In this document: in pieces, positions 39,410 to 60,098 of the stretch
How positions within the stretch are numbered: the first letter of the stretch is position 1
How the letters are laid out: every line of letters starts with the position of its first letter
Source: Hyphomicrobium sp.
GTDB lineage: Bacteria > Pseudomonadota > Alphaproteobacteria > Rhizobiales > Hyphomicrobiaceae
Reading direction: 5' to 3'
Assembly: GCA_016716675.1 (NCBI GenBank)
Contig: JADJVG010000001.1
Location: 1 to 64,000, forward strand
Length of the DNA stretch: 64,000 nucleotides
Notes under the pieces: model-generated
Told to the model about the DNA's origin: nothing
The model's database searches: none
Seen by the model: only the letters and a program-made list of their open reading frames with translations
Program-made: the position numbers and the translations under genes

Positions 39410-40279
39410 CTAACTTGCCTCGAAATGTCTTGAGCGCCGGATAACAGCGCCGAACTTATCGGACGTGTGGTCCCCGCCGCCGGCCCTGGCACCGCCGCCA
39501 GCACCACCGCGACCACCGCCGCCGCCGCCACGGCCACCACGGCCACCGCGACGTTCACGGCGATCGCCACCGTCGCGATCTTCGCGACGCGGACGCGGTC
39601 CGCCGCTCTCCTGCATCTCAGTGTTCTTGCGTTCAGCGGCCATCGGATCGTGCTCGATGATCTCGCCCTTGAACACCCAAACCTTGATGCCGATGATGCC
39701 ATACGCGGTCACAGCCTTGCCGTAACCGAAATCGATGTCGGCGCGCAACGTGTGCAGCGGCACGCGGCCTTCGCGGTACCACTCGGTACGTGCGATTTCA
39801 GCGCCACCCAGACGGCCGGCGACGTTGATACGAATGCCGACGGCGCCGAGACGCAGGGCCGATTGAACGGCGCGCTTCATTGCACGGCGGAACGCAACGC
39901 GGCGTTCAAGCTGCTGCGCGATCGATTCAGCGATCAGCGTCGCGTCGATTTCCGGCTTGCGGATTTCGACGATGTTGAGATGCACTTCCGACGACGTCAG
40001 GCGGCTCAGATCCGAACGGATCTTCTCGATCTTGTCGCCCTTCTTGCCGATCAGGATGCCGGGACGCGCGGTGTGCACGGTCACGCGGCACTTCTTGTGC
40101 GGACGCTCAATGATGACGCGCGCGATACCGGCTTCGCGCTGATCTTTCATGATGTGGGCGCGGATGGCGCGGTCTTCATGAAGCAGTTTGCCGTATTCGC
40201 CACGGGCTGCGAACCAGCGGCTGTCCCAGGTGCGGTTGATGCCGACGCGAAGGCCAACGGGATTGACTTTTTGACCCAT
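39410..40279 (-). CDS. rpsC: Small-subunit ribosomal protein S3 with an Arg/Gly-rich tail
   Basis: 289 residues from MGQKVNPVGLRVGINRTWD. The KH domain (GILIGKKGDKIEKIRSDL) and S3 C-terminal domain (WYREGRVPLHTLRADIDFGY) are intact. After KGEIIEHDPMAAERKN the protein carries about 60 extra residues rich in RGG and GGG repeats, longer than usual. Because indels are common nearby, the last 15 residues are less certain. S3 forms the mRNA entry tunnel. Confidence 0.95.
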   Translation of the reverse strand: MGQKVNPVGLRVGINRTWDSRWFAARGEYGKLLHEDRAIRAHIMKDQREAGIARVIIERPHKKCRVTVHTARPGILIGKKGDKIEKIRSDLSRLTSSEVHLNIVEIRKPEIDATLIAESIAQQLERRVAFRRAMKRAVQSALRLGAVGIRINVAGRLGGAEIARTEWYREGRVPLHTLRADIDFGYGKAVTAYGIIGIKVWVFKGEIIEHDPMAAERKNTEMQESGGPRPRREDRDGGDRRERRGGRGGRGGGGGGRGGAGGGARAGGGDHTSDKFGAVIRRSRHFEAS

Positions 40280-40280
40280 A

Positions 40281-40721
40281 TTACTTGGCCTCCACAGTCT
40301 TCTTCGCAGCCTTCGGAGCAGCCTTCTTGGCAGCCTTCGGCTTCTTCTCTTCTTCGACTTGGCGGACAACGACCGTGAGCTGAGAGAACGGCTTCAAGAT
40401 CTGCGAACCGCGGCCGCGGCCACGTGCATGGAAGCGCTTCAGCACCAGGTTCTTGCCGACGTAGGCTTCGGCGACGACGAGTTCGTCGACATCGAGGTTG
40501 TGGTTGTTCTCGGCGTTGGCAACCGCGCTCATCACGCATTTGCGGACATCGACAGCGATGCGCTTGGTGCTGAATTCGAGGTCAGCCAGTGCCGTGTCGA
40601 CCTTCTTGCCGCGGATCATGCCGGCAACCAGGTTGAGCTTCTGCGGAGAAACCCGCAGAGACCGTGCAACCGCTTGCGCCTCGTTATTGGCCAGGCGCCG
40701 CTCGTGACTTGGCTTGCCCAT
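40281..40721 (-). CDS. rplV: Large-subunit ribosomal protein L22 with a Lys/Ala tail
   Basis: 146 residues from MGKPSHERRLANNEAQ. LRVSPQKLNLVAGMIRGKK and the RFHARGRGRGSQI loop, which lines the exit tunnel, are conserved. The last 20 residues (KPKAAKKAAPKAAKK) are a basic tail. Its ATG overlaps the restored S19 stop (TAATG). As read it is fused in frame to rpsS; see that entry. Confidence 0.96.
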   Translation of the reverse strand: MGKPSHERRLANNEAQAVARSLRVSPQKLNLVAGMIRGKKVDTALADLEFSTKRIAVDVRKCVMSAVANAENNHNLDVDELVVAEAYVGKNLVLKRFHARGRGRGSQILKPFSQLTVVVRQVEEEKKPKAAKKAAPKAAKKTVEAK

Positions 40722-41000
40722 TATTTCTTCACCGCTTTCTTGTCGCCGCCATGCCCATGGAATGATGCGCGTCGGCGAGAACTCGCCGAACTTGTGGCCG
40801 ATCATGTCTTCCGTGACAGCAACCGGAACATGCTTCTTGCCGTTGTGAACGCCGAACGTCAGCCCGACAAACTGCGGCAGGATCGTCGAGCGGCGGCTCC
40901 ACGTCTTGATGACTTCGCTGCGTCCCGACGAGCGCGACTTATCCGCCTTTTTCAGGAGGTAGCCGTCAACGAACGGACCTTTCCAGACTGAACGTGTCAA
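40721..41000 (-). CDS. rpsS: Small-subunit ribosomal protein S19, frame change near the C-terminus
   Basis: MTRSVWKGPFVDGYLLKKAD to GHKFGEFSPTR is canonical. As read it continues IIPWAWRRQESGEEI into L22 (one 239-residue frame, 40281-41000). Dropping one base near 40763 gives SPTRIFHGHGGDKKAVKK and a stop at 40721-40723: 92 residues, exactly the family length. The fusion is therefore almost certainly false. S19 sits in the 30S head. Confidence 0.9.
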
Positions 41001-41023
41001 AGTGCGTCTCCTTTAGCCCGCTC

Positions 41024-41842
41024 TTACTTCGCCTTCTGGCGTGTGCGAACGATGTATTTAGATGTGACCTTGTTCTTACGCGTCTTGTAGCCCTTGGTCG
41101 GCTTGCCCCACGGCGTCGCCCAGTGCTTACCACCCTTGGTACGGCCACCGTTCGGATGGTCAACCGGGTTCATAGCAATCGAGCGGACGGTCGGACGGGT
41201 GCCCTTCCAGCGCGTGCGGCCGGCCTTGCCGACGACTTCGTTCATGTGGTCCTGGTTGGACACGGCGCCGACCGTCGCGATGCAATCCGCCGGACCCGGC
41301 GCGTCTCGCCGAGTTCAGCTTCAATACGGCGCAGCCGGCGTCACGGCCGACGAGCTGGACGAAAGCACCGGCCGAGCGGGCCATCTGGCCGCCCTGGCCG
41401 GGCTTCATCTCGACGTTATGCACGATCGTGCCGACCGGCATGTTCTTGAGCGGCATGGCGTTGCCCGGCTTCACGTCAACCTTGGCGCCCGAGACGACGC
41501 TATCGCCGACGGCCAGACGCTGCGGCGCCAGGATATAGGACAGCGTACCGTCTTCATATTTCAGAAGCGCGATGAAAGCCGTGCGGTTCGGATCGTATTC
41601 CAAGCGCTCGACCTTGGCGGCCGCATCAAACTTGCGGCGCTTGAAGTCGATCTTGCGATACGCCTGCTTGTGACCACCGCCGATGTGACGCGAGGTGATG
41701 CGGCCATCGTTGTTACGGCCACCCGACTTGGTTTTACCCTCGACGAGCGACTTGACCGGACCGCCCTTCCACAGGCCGCACGATCGACCATGGCCAAGTG
41801 CCGGAGACCGGGCGAGGTCGGGCTGAATGTTTTAAGCGCCAT
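41024..41842 (-). CDS. rplB: Large-subunit ribosomal protein L2, three apparent base losses
   Basis: Three reading frames are needed. MALKTFSPTSPGLRHLAMVD is followed by a shift near 41775 (restored: DRAALWKGGPVKSL), the middle block (RKFDAAAKVERLEYDPNRTA to LKLNS), two shifts near 41309 and 41290 (restored: NSGETRRVRADCIATVG), then NQDHMNEVVGKAGRTRWKG to the normal end. All three repairs add a G or C to a short run and give 273 residues (usual about 275). As-read pieces are 41561-41842, 41160-41603 and 41024-41263. L2 is essential for subunit joining. Confidence 0.9.
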
Positions 41843-41855
41843 AGTGCCTTACTCC

Positions 41856-42149
41856 TTAGAGGCCGGTCGTCACGTCGATGGAGTGTCCATCTTCGAGCGT
41901 GACAATCGCTCTCTTGGTATCGCTGAGCAGAGCCACGCGGCCGCGGAAAGCCTTCAGCTTACCCTTGCGGACGATGGTGTTGACGGCTTTGACCTTGACC
42001 TTGAACAGGCCTTCGATCGCCGACTTAATTTCTGGCTTCGTCGCGTTCCGGCTGACCTTGAAGATCACCTGGTTAGCTTCCGAAGCGAGTGTTGCCTTCT
42101 CGGTGATGACCGGAGCGACAATCACGTCATATGCGGAACGTTTGCTCAT
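41856..42149 (-). CDS. rplW: Large-subunit ribosomal protein L23
   Basis: 97 residues; SAYDVIVAPVITEKATL and FKVKVKAVNTIVRKGK are conserved. It docks SRP and trigger factor at the tunnel exit. The ATG overlaps the rplD stop by four bases. Intact. Confidence 0.97.
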   Translation of the reverse strand: MSKRSAYDVIVAPVITEKATLASEANQVIFKVSRNATKPEIKSAIEGLFKVKVKAVNTIVRKGKLKAFRGRVALLSDTKRAIVTLEDGHSIDVTTGL

Positions 42150-42767
42150 TTGAAGCGCGCCTCCAGCGCATCGATGGCCGCCTTGGTCAGCACCAGCTTC
42201 TTACGACGCAGGATGTCGTAGACGTTGATGCCCTGAACCGGGAGCACGTCGATATTCGGAATGTTGCGGGCTGCGCGGGCGAATGCCGGCTCGAGTTCCG
42301 CACCATCGATGATCAGCACGTTGTTCCAAGCGAGCTTGGCGAACTGGTTCTTCAGTGCGCCGGTCTTGCCTTCAGCCGACGAAGCCTTGTCGAGCACGAC
42401 GATCTCGCCGGCCTTGGCCTTGGCCGAAAGCGCATGGCGCAGAGCAAGCGCGCGAACCTTCTTGGTCAGGTCGATCGCGTGGCTGCGCGGCTTCGGACCG
42501 AACGCCTTGCCGCCACCGCGCCATTGCGGAACCGACTTGTCGCCGTGACGGGCGCCGCCGGTGCCCTTCTGCTTGTACATCTTCTTGCCGGTGACGTTCA
42601 CTTCCGAGCGGTCCTGAGCATGATGCGTGCCGGCCATACGCTTCAGCGTCTGATAACGCACCATGCGGTGGATCAGGTCGTTGCGCGGCTCAAGGCCAAA
42701 AATTGCATCTGCGAGTTCGATATCACCGGCAGCGCCGGCGTCGAGCGTTGTGACAGACGGCTTTCAT
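42146..42767 (-). CDS. rplD: Large-subunit ribosomal protein L4, frame change near the N-terminus
   Basis: From the ATG that overlaps the rplC stop, MKAV is followed by a one-base shift near 42757; the next frame gives VTTLDAGAAGDIELADAIFG and runs intact through GKKMYKQKGTGGARHGDKS to the end. Dropping one base gives 206 residues, exactly the usual length. As read, only 42146-42664 is open from an ATG. L4 lines the exit tunnel and in enterobacteria represses the S10 operon. Confidence 0.9.
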
Positions 42768-43468
42768 CACGCCTGCTCCTTCTTGGCGCCAGCGCGCGCC
42801 TTGAAGGCGCCGGGCTTCGGCAGGTCCTTGTGAGCGGCCCTTCTTGACGGCGTCGCGAACCACCACCCAGCCGCCCTTGGAGCCGGGAACGGCGCCGCGG
42901 ATCATGACGAGGCCGCGATCCTTGTCGATCTTGGCGACGACGAGGTTCTGCGTGGTGACGCGCTCGTCACCCATATGGCCGGCCATCTTCTTGCCCTTGA
43001 ACACCTTGCCGGGGTCCTGGCGCTGGCCGGTCGAACCGTGCGAGCGATGCGAGACAGAGACGCCGTGCGTGGCGCGAAGACCGCCGAAGTTCCAGCGCTT
43101 CATGGCGCCCTGGAAACCCTTACCCTGCGAGGTGCCCGTCACATCCACGAGCTGACCCTGGATGAAGTGATCGGCCGTGATCTCGGCGCCGACCTCGATC
43201 ATGTTGTCGGCCGACACGCGGAACTCGACGATCTTGCGCTTCGGCTCGACCTCGGCCTTGGCGAAAGTGCCACGCTCGGCCTTGGTAGGCGCCAGGCCTT
43301 GCGCGTGCCGGCGCCGAGCTGGAGCGCGGTGTAGCCGTTCTTCTCAACAGTTCGGTGGCTGAGAACCTGGAGGTTCTCAAGCTTCAACACCGTCACGGGA
43401 ACATGTTCCCCCGCTTCGGTGAAGATGCGGGTCATGCCCACCTTCTGTGCAATCACTCCGGAACGCAT
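42767..43468 (-). CDS. rplC: Large-subunit ribosomal protein L3, two apparent indels
   Basis: MRSGVIAQKVGMTRIFTEAG (AAGGA about six bases upstream) runs to GAGTRKA, where one C seems lost near 43295 (restored: KALAPTKAERGTFAK). The middle (ADNMIEVGAEITADHFIQ to VVVRDAVKKG) is intact. An extra base near 42836 then scrambles the tail; removing it gives KGAHKDLPKPGAFKARAGAK and a TGA overlapping the rplD ATG. Restored length is 233 residues. L3 is an early 50S assembly protein. Confidence 0.9.
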
Positions 43469-43528
43469 GTGCATTCCTTCCTATCGTTGGGGCCGTACCA
43501 AGATGGCATAGGGCCCGAAATCCAATCC

Positions 43529-43837
43529 TTAGAGCTTGATCTCGACGTCGACGCCGGCGGCGAGGTCGAGCTTCATCAGCGCGTCCACGGTCTGCGGGGT
43601 CGGATCGACGATGTCGAGCAGGCGCTTGTGCGTGCGCATCTCGAACTGCTCGCGGCTCTTCTTGTCGATGTGCGGCGAGCGGTTGACGGTGAACTTCTCG
43701 ATGCGCGTCGGCAGCGGGATCGGCCCGCGAACCTCTGCGCCCGTGCGCTTGGCCGTGTTCACGATCTCGCGCGTCGAGGCATCGAGAACGCGATGATCGA
43801 ACGCTTTGAGCCGGATGCGGATATTTTGGCCGTGCAT
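43529..43837 (-). CDS. rpsJ: Small-subunit ribosomal protein S10 (NusE)
   Basis: 102 residues from MHGQNIRIRLKAFDHRVLD, as in the family; the frame is open upstream but not coding there. It is part of the 30S head and of antitermination complexes with NusB. First gene of the S10 block, 68 bases after tuf. Intact. Confidence 0.96.
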   Translation of the reverse strand: MHGQNIRIRLKAFDHRVLDASTREIVNTAKRTGAEVRGPIPLPTRIEKFTVNRSPHIDKKSREQFEMRTHKRLLDIVDPTPQTVDALMKLDLAAGVDVEIKL

Positions 43838-43905
43838 TGGTGTCGCTTTCACTCTGAGGCAAAAATCGAGAGAAGCGCCGGAGCGGCGCTTCCCCCTTGT
43901 GATAG

Positions 43906-45111
<1,206 letters not shown>

Positions 45112-45194
45112 CGGTGGCTCTCCTCAGTCTCCTACTTGCGCCCTGGCCGGGCCCCTTCAGCCGTTCCGGCCTTCGCCCGCCCAGCTCGTTCAGC

Positions 45195-47287
<2,093 letters not shown>

Positions 47288-47327
47288 GATGTGCCTTCGG
47301 GTTCGTAAGATGCGCGATTCGGCCGGG

Positions 47328-47798
47328 TTACCAGCGGTAGTGCGAGAACGCGCGGTTGGCTTCCGCCATCTTGTGCGTGTCTTCGCGCTTCTTCACGGCA
47401 GTGCCGCGGTTATTGGCAGCGTCGAGCAGCTCGCCCGACAGGCGCTCCACCATGGTCTTTTCGTTGCGGGCGCGGGCGGCGGCGATGATCCAACGGATCG
47501 CGAGAGCCTGACGGCGCTCCGAGCGGACTTCGACCGGCACCTGATAGGTCGCACCACCGACGCGGCGCGAACGCACTTCGACGGCCGGCATCACGTTATC
47601 AAGCGCCTGACGGAACAGCTGGATCGGGTCCGACTTGGCCTTCGCTTCCATCTTCTCGAACGCGCCATAGACGATGCGCTCGGCGACCGACTTCTTGCCC
47701 TGCTCCATCACCGCGTTCATGAACTTGGTGACGACGAGGTCGTTGAACTTCGGATCCGGGATCACTTCCCGCTTTTGCGCCGCGTGACGACGGGACAT
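47328..47798 (-). CDS. rpsG: Small-subunit ribosomal protein S7
   Basis: 156 residues, the usual length; MSRRHAAQKREVIPDPKFND and YQVPVEVRSERRQALAIRW are conserved. AAGGA about six bases upstream. It nucleates the 30S head and in enterobacteria represses the str operon. Intact. Confidence 0.97.
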   Translation of the reverse strand: MSRRHAAQKREVIPDPKFNDLVVTKFMNAVMEQGKKSVAERIVYGAFEKMEAKAKSDPIQLFRQALDNVMPAVEVRSRRVGGATYQVPVEVRSERRQALAIRWIIAAARARNEKTMVERLSGELLDAANNRGTAVKKREDTHKMAEANRAFSHYRW

Positions 47799-47870
47799 CG
47801 AATGTCCTTCGCTTCGAATTCTGTTTCCAAACGCTCGGGAGAGCGGCGCCTCGCCCCCGAAGCTCTCTTC

Positions 47871-48243
47871 TTACTTCGGGCGCTTGGCGCCGTACTTGGA
47901 GCGGCGCTGACGGCGGGCGGACACGCCCTGCGTATCGAGCACGCCACGGATGATGTGATAGCGCACGCCGGGCAAGATCCTTGACGCGGCCGCCGCGGAT
48001 CAGCACCACGGAGTGCTCCTGCAGATTGTGGCCTTCGCCCGGGATGTAGCCGATGACTTCGAAGCCGTTGGTCAGGCGGATCTTGGCGACCTTACGAAGC
48101 GCCGAGTTCGGCTTCTTCGGCGTCGTCGTATAGACGCGGGTGCACACGCCGCGCTTCTGCGGGCAAGCCTCCATGTGACGCGATTTCTCGCGATAGGTCT
48201 TCTGCTCCCGGGGCTTCCGGATCAACTGCTGTATCGTCGGCAT
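47871..48243 (-). CDS. rpsL: Small-subunit ribosomal protein S12, one apparent extra base
   Basis: MPTIQQLIRKPREQK to IRGGRVKD is canonical. Then an extra base near 47976 sends the frame astray (as read it stays open to 47599). Without it the sequence reads KDLPGVRYHIIRGVLDTQG to KYGAKRPK and stops at 47871: 123 residues, exactly the family length. The streptomycin-relevant sites look wild type (PKKPNS, RVKDLPG). Decoding-centre protein. Confidence 0.92.
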
Positions 48244-48589
48244 TCGCCAAATCCTGCCTTCGTTCTAACCCGGGCACGGCGGCCCGCGGAATGCACCAAA
48301 CACCCCTGCCAGCCGACGCGAATTGCGTCCCTGGCAAGAAAAACCCAGAGGACCGTCCGCCCTTTCGGGTGGCCGATCTTGGCCCGTCGATGTGCTCTGC
48401 TTTGTGGACGGCAGCGTTTAGGCCAGAAGCCGCCCCGGCGCTAAAAACGGCCTACCACCTACCGTGAGAGTGGGCGAGCTATATACACGGCGCCCGTGGT
48501 CAACAGCCCGGCACCGCGCCGAAATATTTTCTCCATCGGCAGCTGGACGTCCGGGCGCCCCGCCGCACGCTCGCCGAAAACGGCGCCCA
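48244..48589 (-). promoter_or_regulatory. Spacer between rpoC and rpsL, probable str-operon leader
   Basis: 346 bases with no convincing gene. On the minus strand a TTGACC (48497-48502) is followed about 14 bases later by TATAGC, a possible but short-spaced sigma-70 promoter some 230 bases before rpsL. The frame of rpoC as read runs through here to 48418 only because of an indel. Confidence 0.35.
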
Positions 48590-52841
<4,252 letters not shown>

Positions 52842-52955
52842 CAGCTGTCTCCTCGAGGGCGCTCAGGGGGTGGATGAGAGCCCGTGGAACGTATAATTCG
52901 TTTGTCTAGCGAACGGCCACGCCGCTGAAATCCAGAGGCGTGGCGTTGAGTTGTG

Positions 52956-57108
<4,153 letters not shown>

Positions 57109-57380
57109 GTCCGCTCCTTCATGCTCTTCAATGCGGGAGGGGGTTTCCCGCGAACCTAAAAACAAAATCATCGACAGCCGAGAGAGATGAGACTCTCTGA
57201 AAACGGCTCACCGGAGGGTCCTTTTCGAGGTGCGCGACCCCTGAAAAACCCTCCGGAAAGACGTTTCGATTTGCACCAAGCAACTCCCCTATGGGGAGCC
57301 GGCCGCCCGGCGCTAACAGTTTCGGCCGTGCGCTGCGTCACCCTCGAAGAACGAGAGCCGCAGCGCACAGCCAAAATGCA
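57109..57380 (-). promoter_or_regulatory. rplL-rpoB spacer with long hairpin (attenuator or processing site)
   Basis: 272 bases. A perfect 9-bp inverted repeat, CCGGAGGGT (57211-57219) with ACCCTCCGG (57248-57256), encloses 28 bases; a smaller AGAGAG/CTCTCT hairpin (57181-57198) lies nearer rpoB. In E. coli this spacer holds a partial terminator and an RNase III site that set the L12:beta ratio; a similar role here is inference. Confidence 0.5.
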
Positions 57381-57755
<375 letters not shown>

Positions 57756-57857
57756 AGGGTACTTCCTTCCGATTTGAACCTTGGTGAGTTAATGTGCAGC
57801 AGCGTTGCTGCCGGTAAGCTTCGAAGGCCCTGATGGGGCCCCCACAACCGTTTGGCA

Positions 57858-58367
57858 TTAGCCCTGTGACGCCTTCGCCTGAATGACGCGTGCGAGCTTG
57901 GCTCCCGGCTCCTTGACGGTCCGGGCGATTTTGGTCGCCGGAGCGTTGAGAAGGCCGATGATCTTTGCGCGCAGTTCGTCGAGCGACGGCAGCTCAGCAA
58001 GCGCTTTCACGCCATTTGCATCGAGGATGGTCTTGCCCATCGCGCCGCCGAGGATGACGAGCTTGTCGTTCCCCTTGGCATACGTGACGGCAGCCTTCGC
58101 CGCAGCGATCGGATCTTTCGAGAAGGCCAGAATCGTCGGGCCTTTCATCAGACTCATCAACTTGTCAGCGTCGGTATCCTTGAATGCGAGCTTTGCCAGC
58201 GTGTTCTTGGCCACCTTTACAGATCCGCCCGCCTCTTTGACGCGCTTGCGGAATTCTGCAGATTGAGCGGCCACCATGCCGGTGTTGTGGGCAACAACCA
58301 CCACGCCCGTGCTTTTCAGCTCGTCGTGAAGGCTGTCGACGAGCTCACGTTTCGCGGCTCTATCCAC
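57858..58367 (-). CDS. rplJ: Large-subunit ribosomal protein L10
   Basis: 169 residues from a GTG (VDRAAKRELVDSLHDELKS) with AAGGAG seven bases upstream; the open frame continues upstream but the family starts here. It anchors the L7/L12 stalk and is usually the autorepressor of its own operon. It lies 102 bases before rplL. Intact. Confidence 0.96.
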   Translation of the reverse strand: MDRAAKRELVDSLHDELKSTGVVVVAHNTGMVAAQSAEFRKRVKEAGGSVKVAKNTLAKLAFKDTDADKLMSLMKGPTILAFSKDPIAAAKAAVTYAKGNDKLVILGGAMGKTILDANGVKALAELPSLDELRAKIIGLLNAPATKIARTVKEPGAKLARVIQAKASQG

Positions 58368-58701
58368 GTCTCGTCTCCTTGCTGCGAGAACCTCAGAATG
58401 AGGCTTCGCGGGTTGCACCTGACCGCCTGACCCCAAGTTCGGGATCGGACGACACTTGGTCTGTCCTCGTTCCCGTGAACCTCTTTGCGGAGGCGGCACG
58501 GTGCTGACCCAGAAGGTTCAAACCGGGTCTTGCGCAAACTGCGCGAAATCCGGCCGTCTTCTGTCTCATGCGGGCTCTCACGAATGAGAGACTTAGGCGT
58601 CACCTTCGGAAAGGCTCGGCACCCACAATCTCGGACAGTGCTGGACCGAAGTTGCCCCCGGTCCAGGATTTTCCGGGTTGCCCCGGAATTCTTGCGCGGT
58701 C
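58368..58701 (-). promoter_or_regulatory. rplJ leader with three stable hairpins
   Basis: 334 bases without a gene. On the minus strand there are TCCGGG-GCAA-CCCGGA with a GNRA-type loop (58672-58687), a 7-bp TGGACCG/CGGTCCA stem (58642-58665), and CTCTCA-TTCG-TGAGAG with a UUCG loop (58575-58590). The position matches the L10(L12)4 autoregulatory leader known in other bacteria. I cannot prove the binding motif by eye. Confidence 0.5.
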
Positions 58702-59457
58702 TTAAACGACCGGACCTGACGTCACCGTCGATGGCTCGAGCTTCACGCCCGGGCCCATGGTCGACGACAGCGATACCTTCTTCAGGTACGTGCCCTTCGA
58801 GCCATTCGGCTTGGCCTTGATGACCGCATCGACGAACGCCTTGATGTTTTCAACGAGCGCCTGTTCGGTGAAGCTCGCTTTACCGACGCCGCCATGCACG
58901 ATGCCGGCCTTTTCGACGCGGAATTCGACCGAGCCGCCCTTGGCACCCTTGACGGCGCCAACAACGTCCATCGTCACTGTGCCGACGCGCGGATTCGGCA
59001 TCAGCCCGCGGGGGCCAAGCACCTTACCGAGCTTACCGACGAGGCCCATCATGTCGGGCGTCGCGATGCAGCGATCGAAGTTGATCTGACCCTTTGCCAC
59101 GATCTCAACGAGATCGTCAGCGCCGACGAGATCGGCGCCAGCGGCGCGGGCTTCGTCAGCCTTGGCACCCTTGGCGAAAACGGCAACACGCGCGGTACGG
59201 CCAGAGCCGTTCGGCAGGTTGCAGACGCCACGGACCATCTGGTCAGCGTGTTTGGGATCGACGGCGAGATTCATCGCAATTTCGATGGTCTCGTCGAACT
59301 TCGCCTTGGCGCGCGACTTGATGAGCTTCACGGCCTCTTCGACGCCGTAAGCTTTGCCTGCAACGAGACCATCGTTTACGGCGACCATACGCTTGCCACC
59401 GGCGAGTCGCGTCGCTTTGATCTGTGCGGCAGAGATATTTGCTTTCTTGTCAGCCAT
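58702..59457 (-). CDS. rplA: Large-subunit ribosomal protein L1
   Basis: 251 residues from MADKKANISAAQ with GGAG six or so bases upstream; the frame is open further upstream through the rplK end, but L1 starts here. DLVEIVAKGQINFDRCIATP and GKVLGPRGLMPNPRVGTV are conserved. L1 stalk, E-site tRNA release; often represses rplKA. Intact. Confidence 0.97.
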   Translation of the reverse strand: MADKKANISAAQIKATRLAGGKRMVAVNDGLVAGKAYGVEEAVKLIKSRAKAKFDETIEIAMNLAVDPKHADQMVRGVCNLPNGSGRTARVAVFAKGAKADEARAAGADLVGADDLVEIVAKGQINFDRCIATPDMMGLVGKLGKVLGPRGLMPNPRVGTVTMDVVGAVKGAKGGSVEFRVEKAGIVHGGVGKASFTEQALVENIKAFVDAVIKAKPNGSKGTYLKKVSLSSTMGPGVKLEPSTVTSGPVV

Positions 59458-59461
59458 CGGA

Positions 59462-59908
59462 TTACTCCACCACCTTGAGACCCATCGAACGCGCAGAGCC
59501 GGCGAGCGTACGCGCCGCGGCATCCACGTCATCGGTGTTGAGGTCTTTCATCTTGATCTTGGCGATGTCCTTGAGCTGCGCCATGGTCACCTCACCGGCA
59601 ACGATGCGGCCCGGTTCCTTGGAACCCGAACCACCCTTGCCTGTCGGCTTCAGACCAGCGGCCTTCTTGATCAAGAAGGTGGCCGGCGGTGTGCGCATTT
59701 CGAAGGTGAACGAGCGGTCGGAATAGACCGTGATCTTCACCGGAATGGGTGTACCCTGCTCGAGATCCTTCGTCTTAGCATTGAAGGACTTGCAGAACTC
59801 CATGATGTTGACGCCGCGCTGACCGAGCGCGGGGCCGATCGGAGGCGACGGATTAGCCGCGCCAGCCGGCACCTGGAGGTTGATGTAACCGTCGATTTTC
59901 TTCGCCAT
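59462..59908 (-). CDS. rplK: Large-subunit ribosomal protein L11
   Basis: 148 residues. PPIGPALGQRGVNIMEFCK and the C-terminal rRNA-binding domain (DIAKIKMKDLNTDDVDAAAR) are conserved. AGGGGAAA before the ATG. It forms the GTPase-associated centre. Four bases separate it from rplA. Intact. Confidence 0.98.
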   Translation of the reverse strand: MAKKIDGYINLQVPAGAANPSPPIGPALGQRGVNIMEFCKSFNAKTKDLEQGTPIPVKITVYSDRSFTFEMRTPPATFLIKKAAGLKPTGKGGSGSKEPGRIVAGEVTMAQLKDIAKIKMKDLNTDDVDAAARTLAGSARSMGLKVVE

Positions 59909-60098
59909 GGTTTCCCCTAAGCGTTACGGATCAGACACCGCGACGGCGGCAAAAGACCCAGGGTTAGCGGTCTAGCGGCTCAAGACATCGCAACGACGCC
60001 TTGCTCCTCCCGCACACACCGCCCTCGAAAGATCATCCCTCGAAAGCGGTCACCAGCGATTGCTCGCTGGCCGTGTTCTTTGAGCCTGAGCAGAAGCT

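Noticed and set aside
41094..42221. 375-codon open frame opposite rplB and rplW
   Set aside because: Antisense shadow of ribosomal protein genes with no coding signals of its own.
47599..47870. Extension of S12 to 214 residues
   Set aside because: It comes from the one-base change near 47976, overlaps rpsG, and the tail is nonsense. The repaired protein ends at 47871.
48418..48589. C-terminal extension of beta' rich in Arg and Pro
   Set aside because: A frame artefact. The alternative frame gives an Ala/Pro tail and an earlier stop at 48590.
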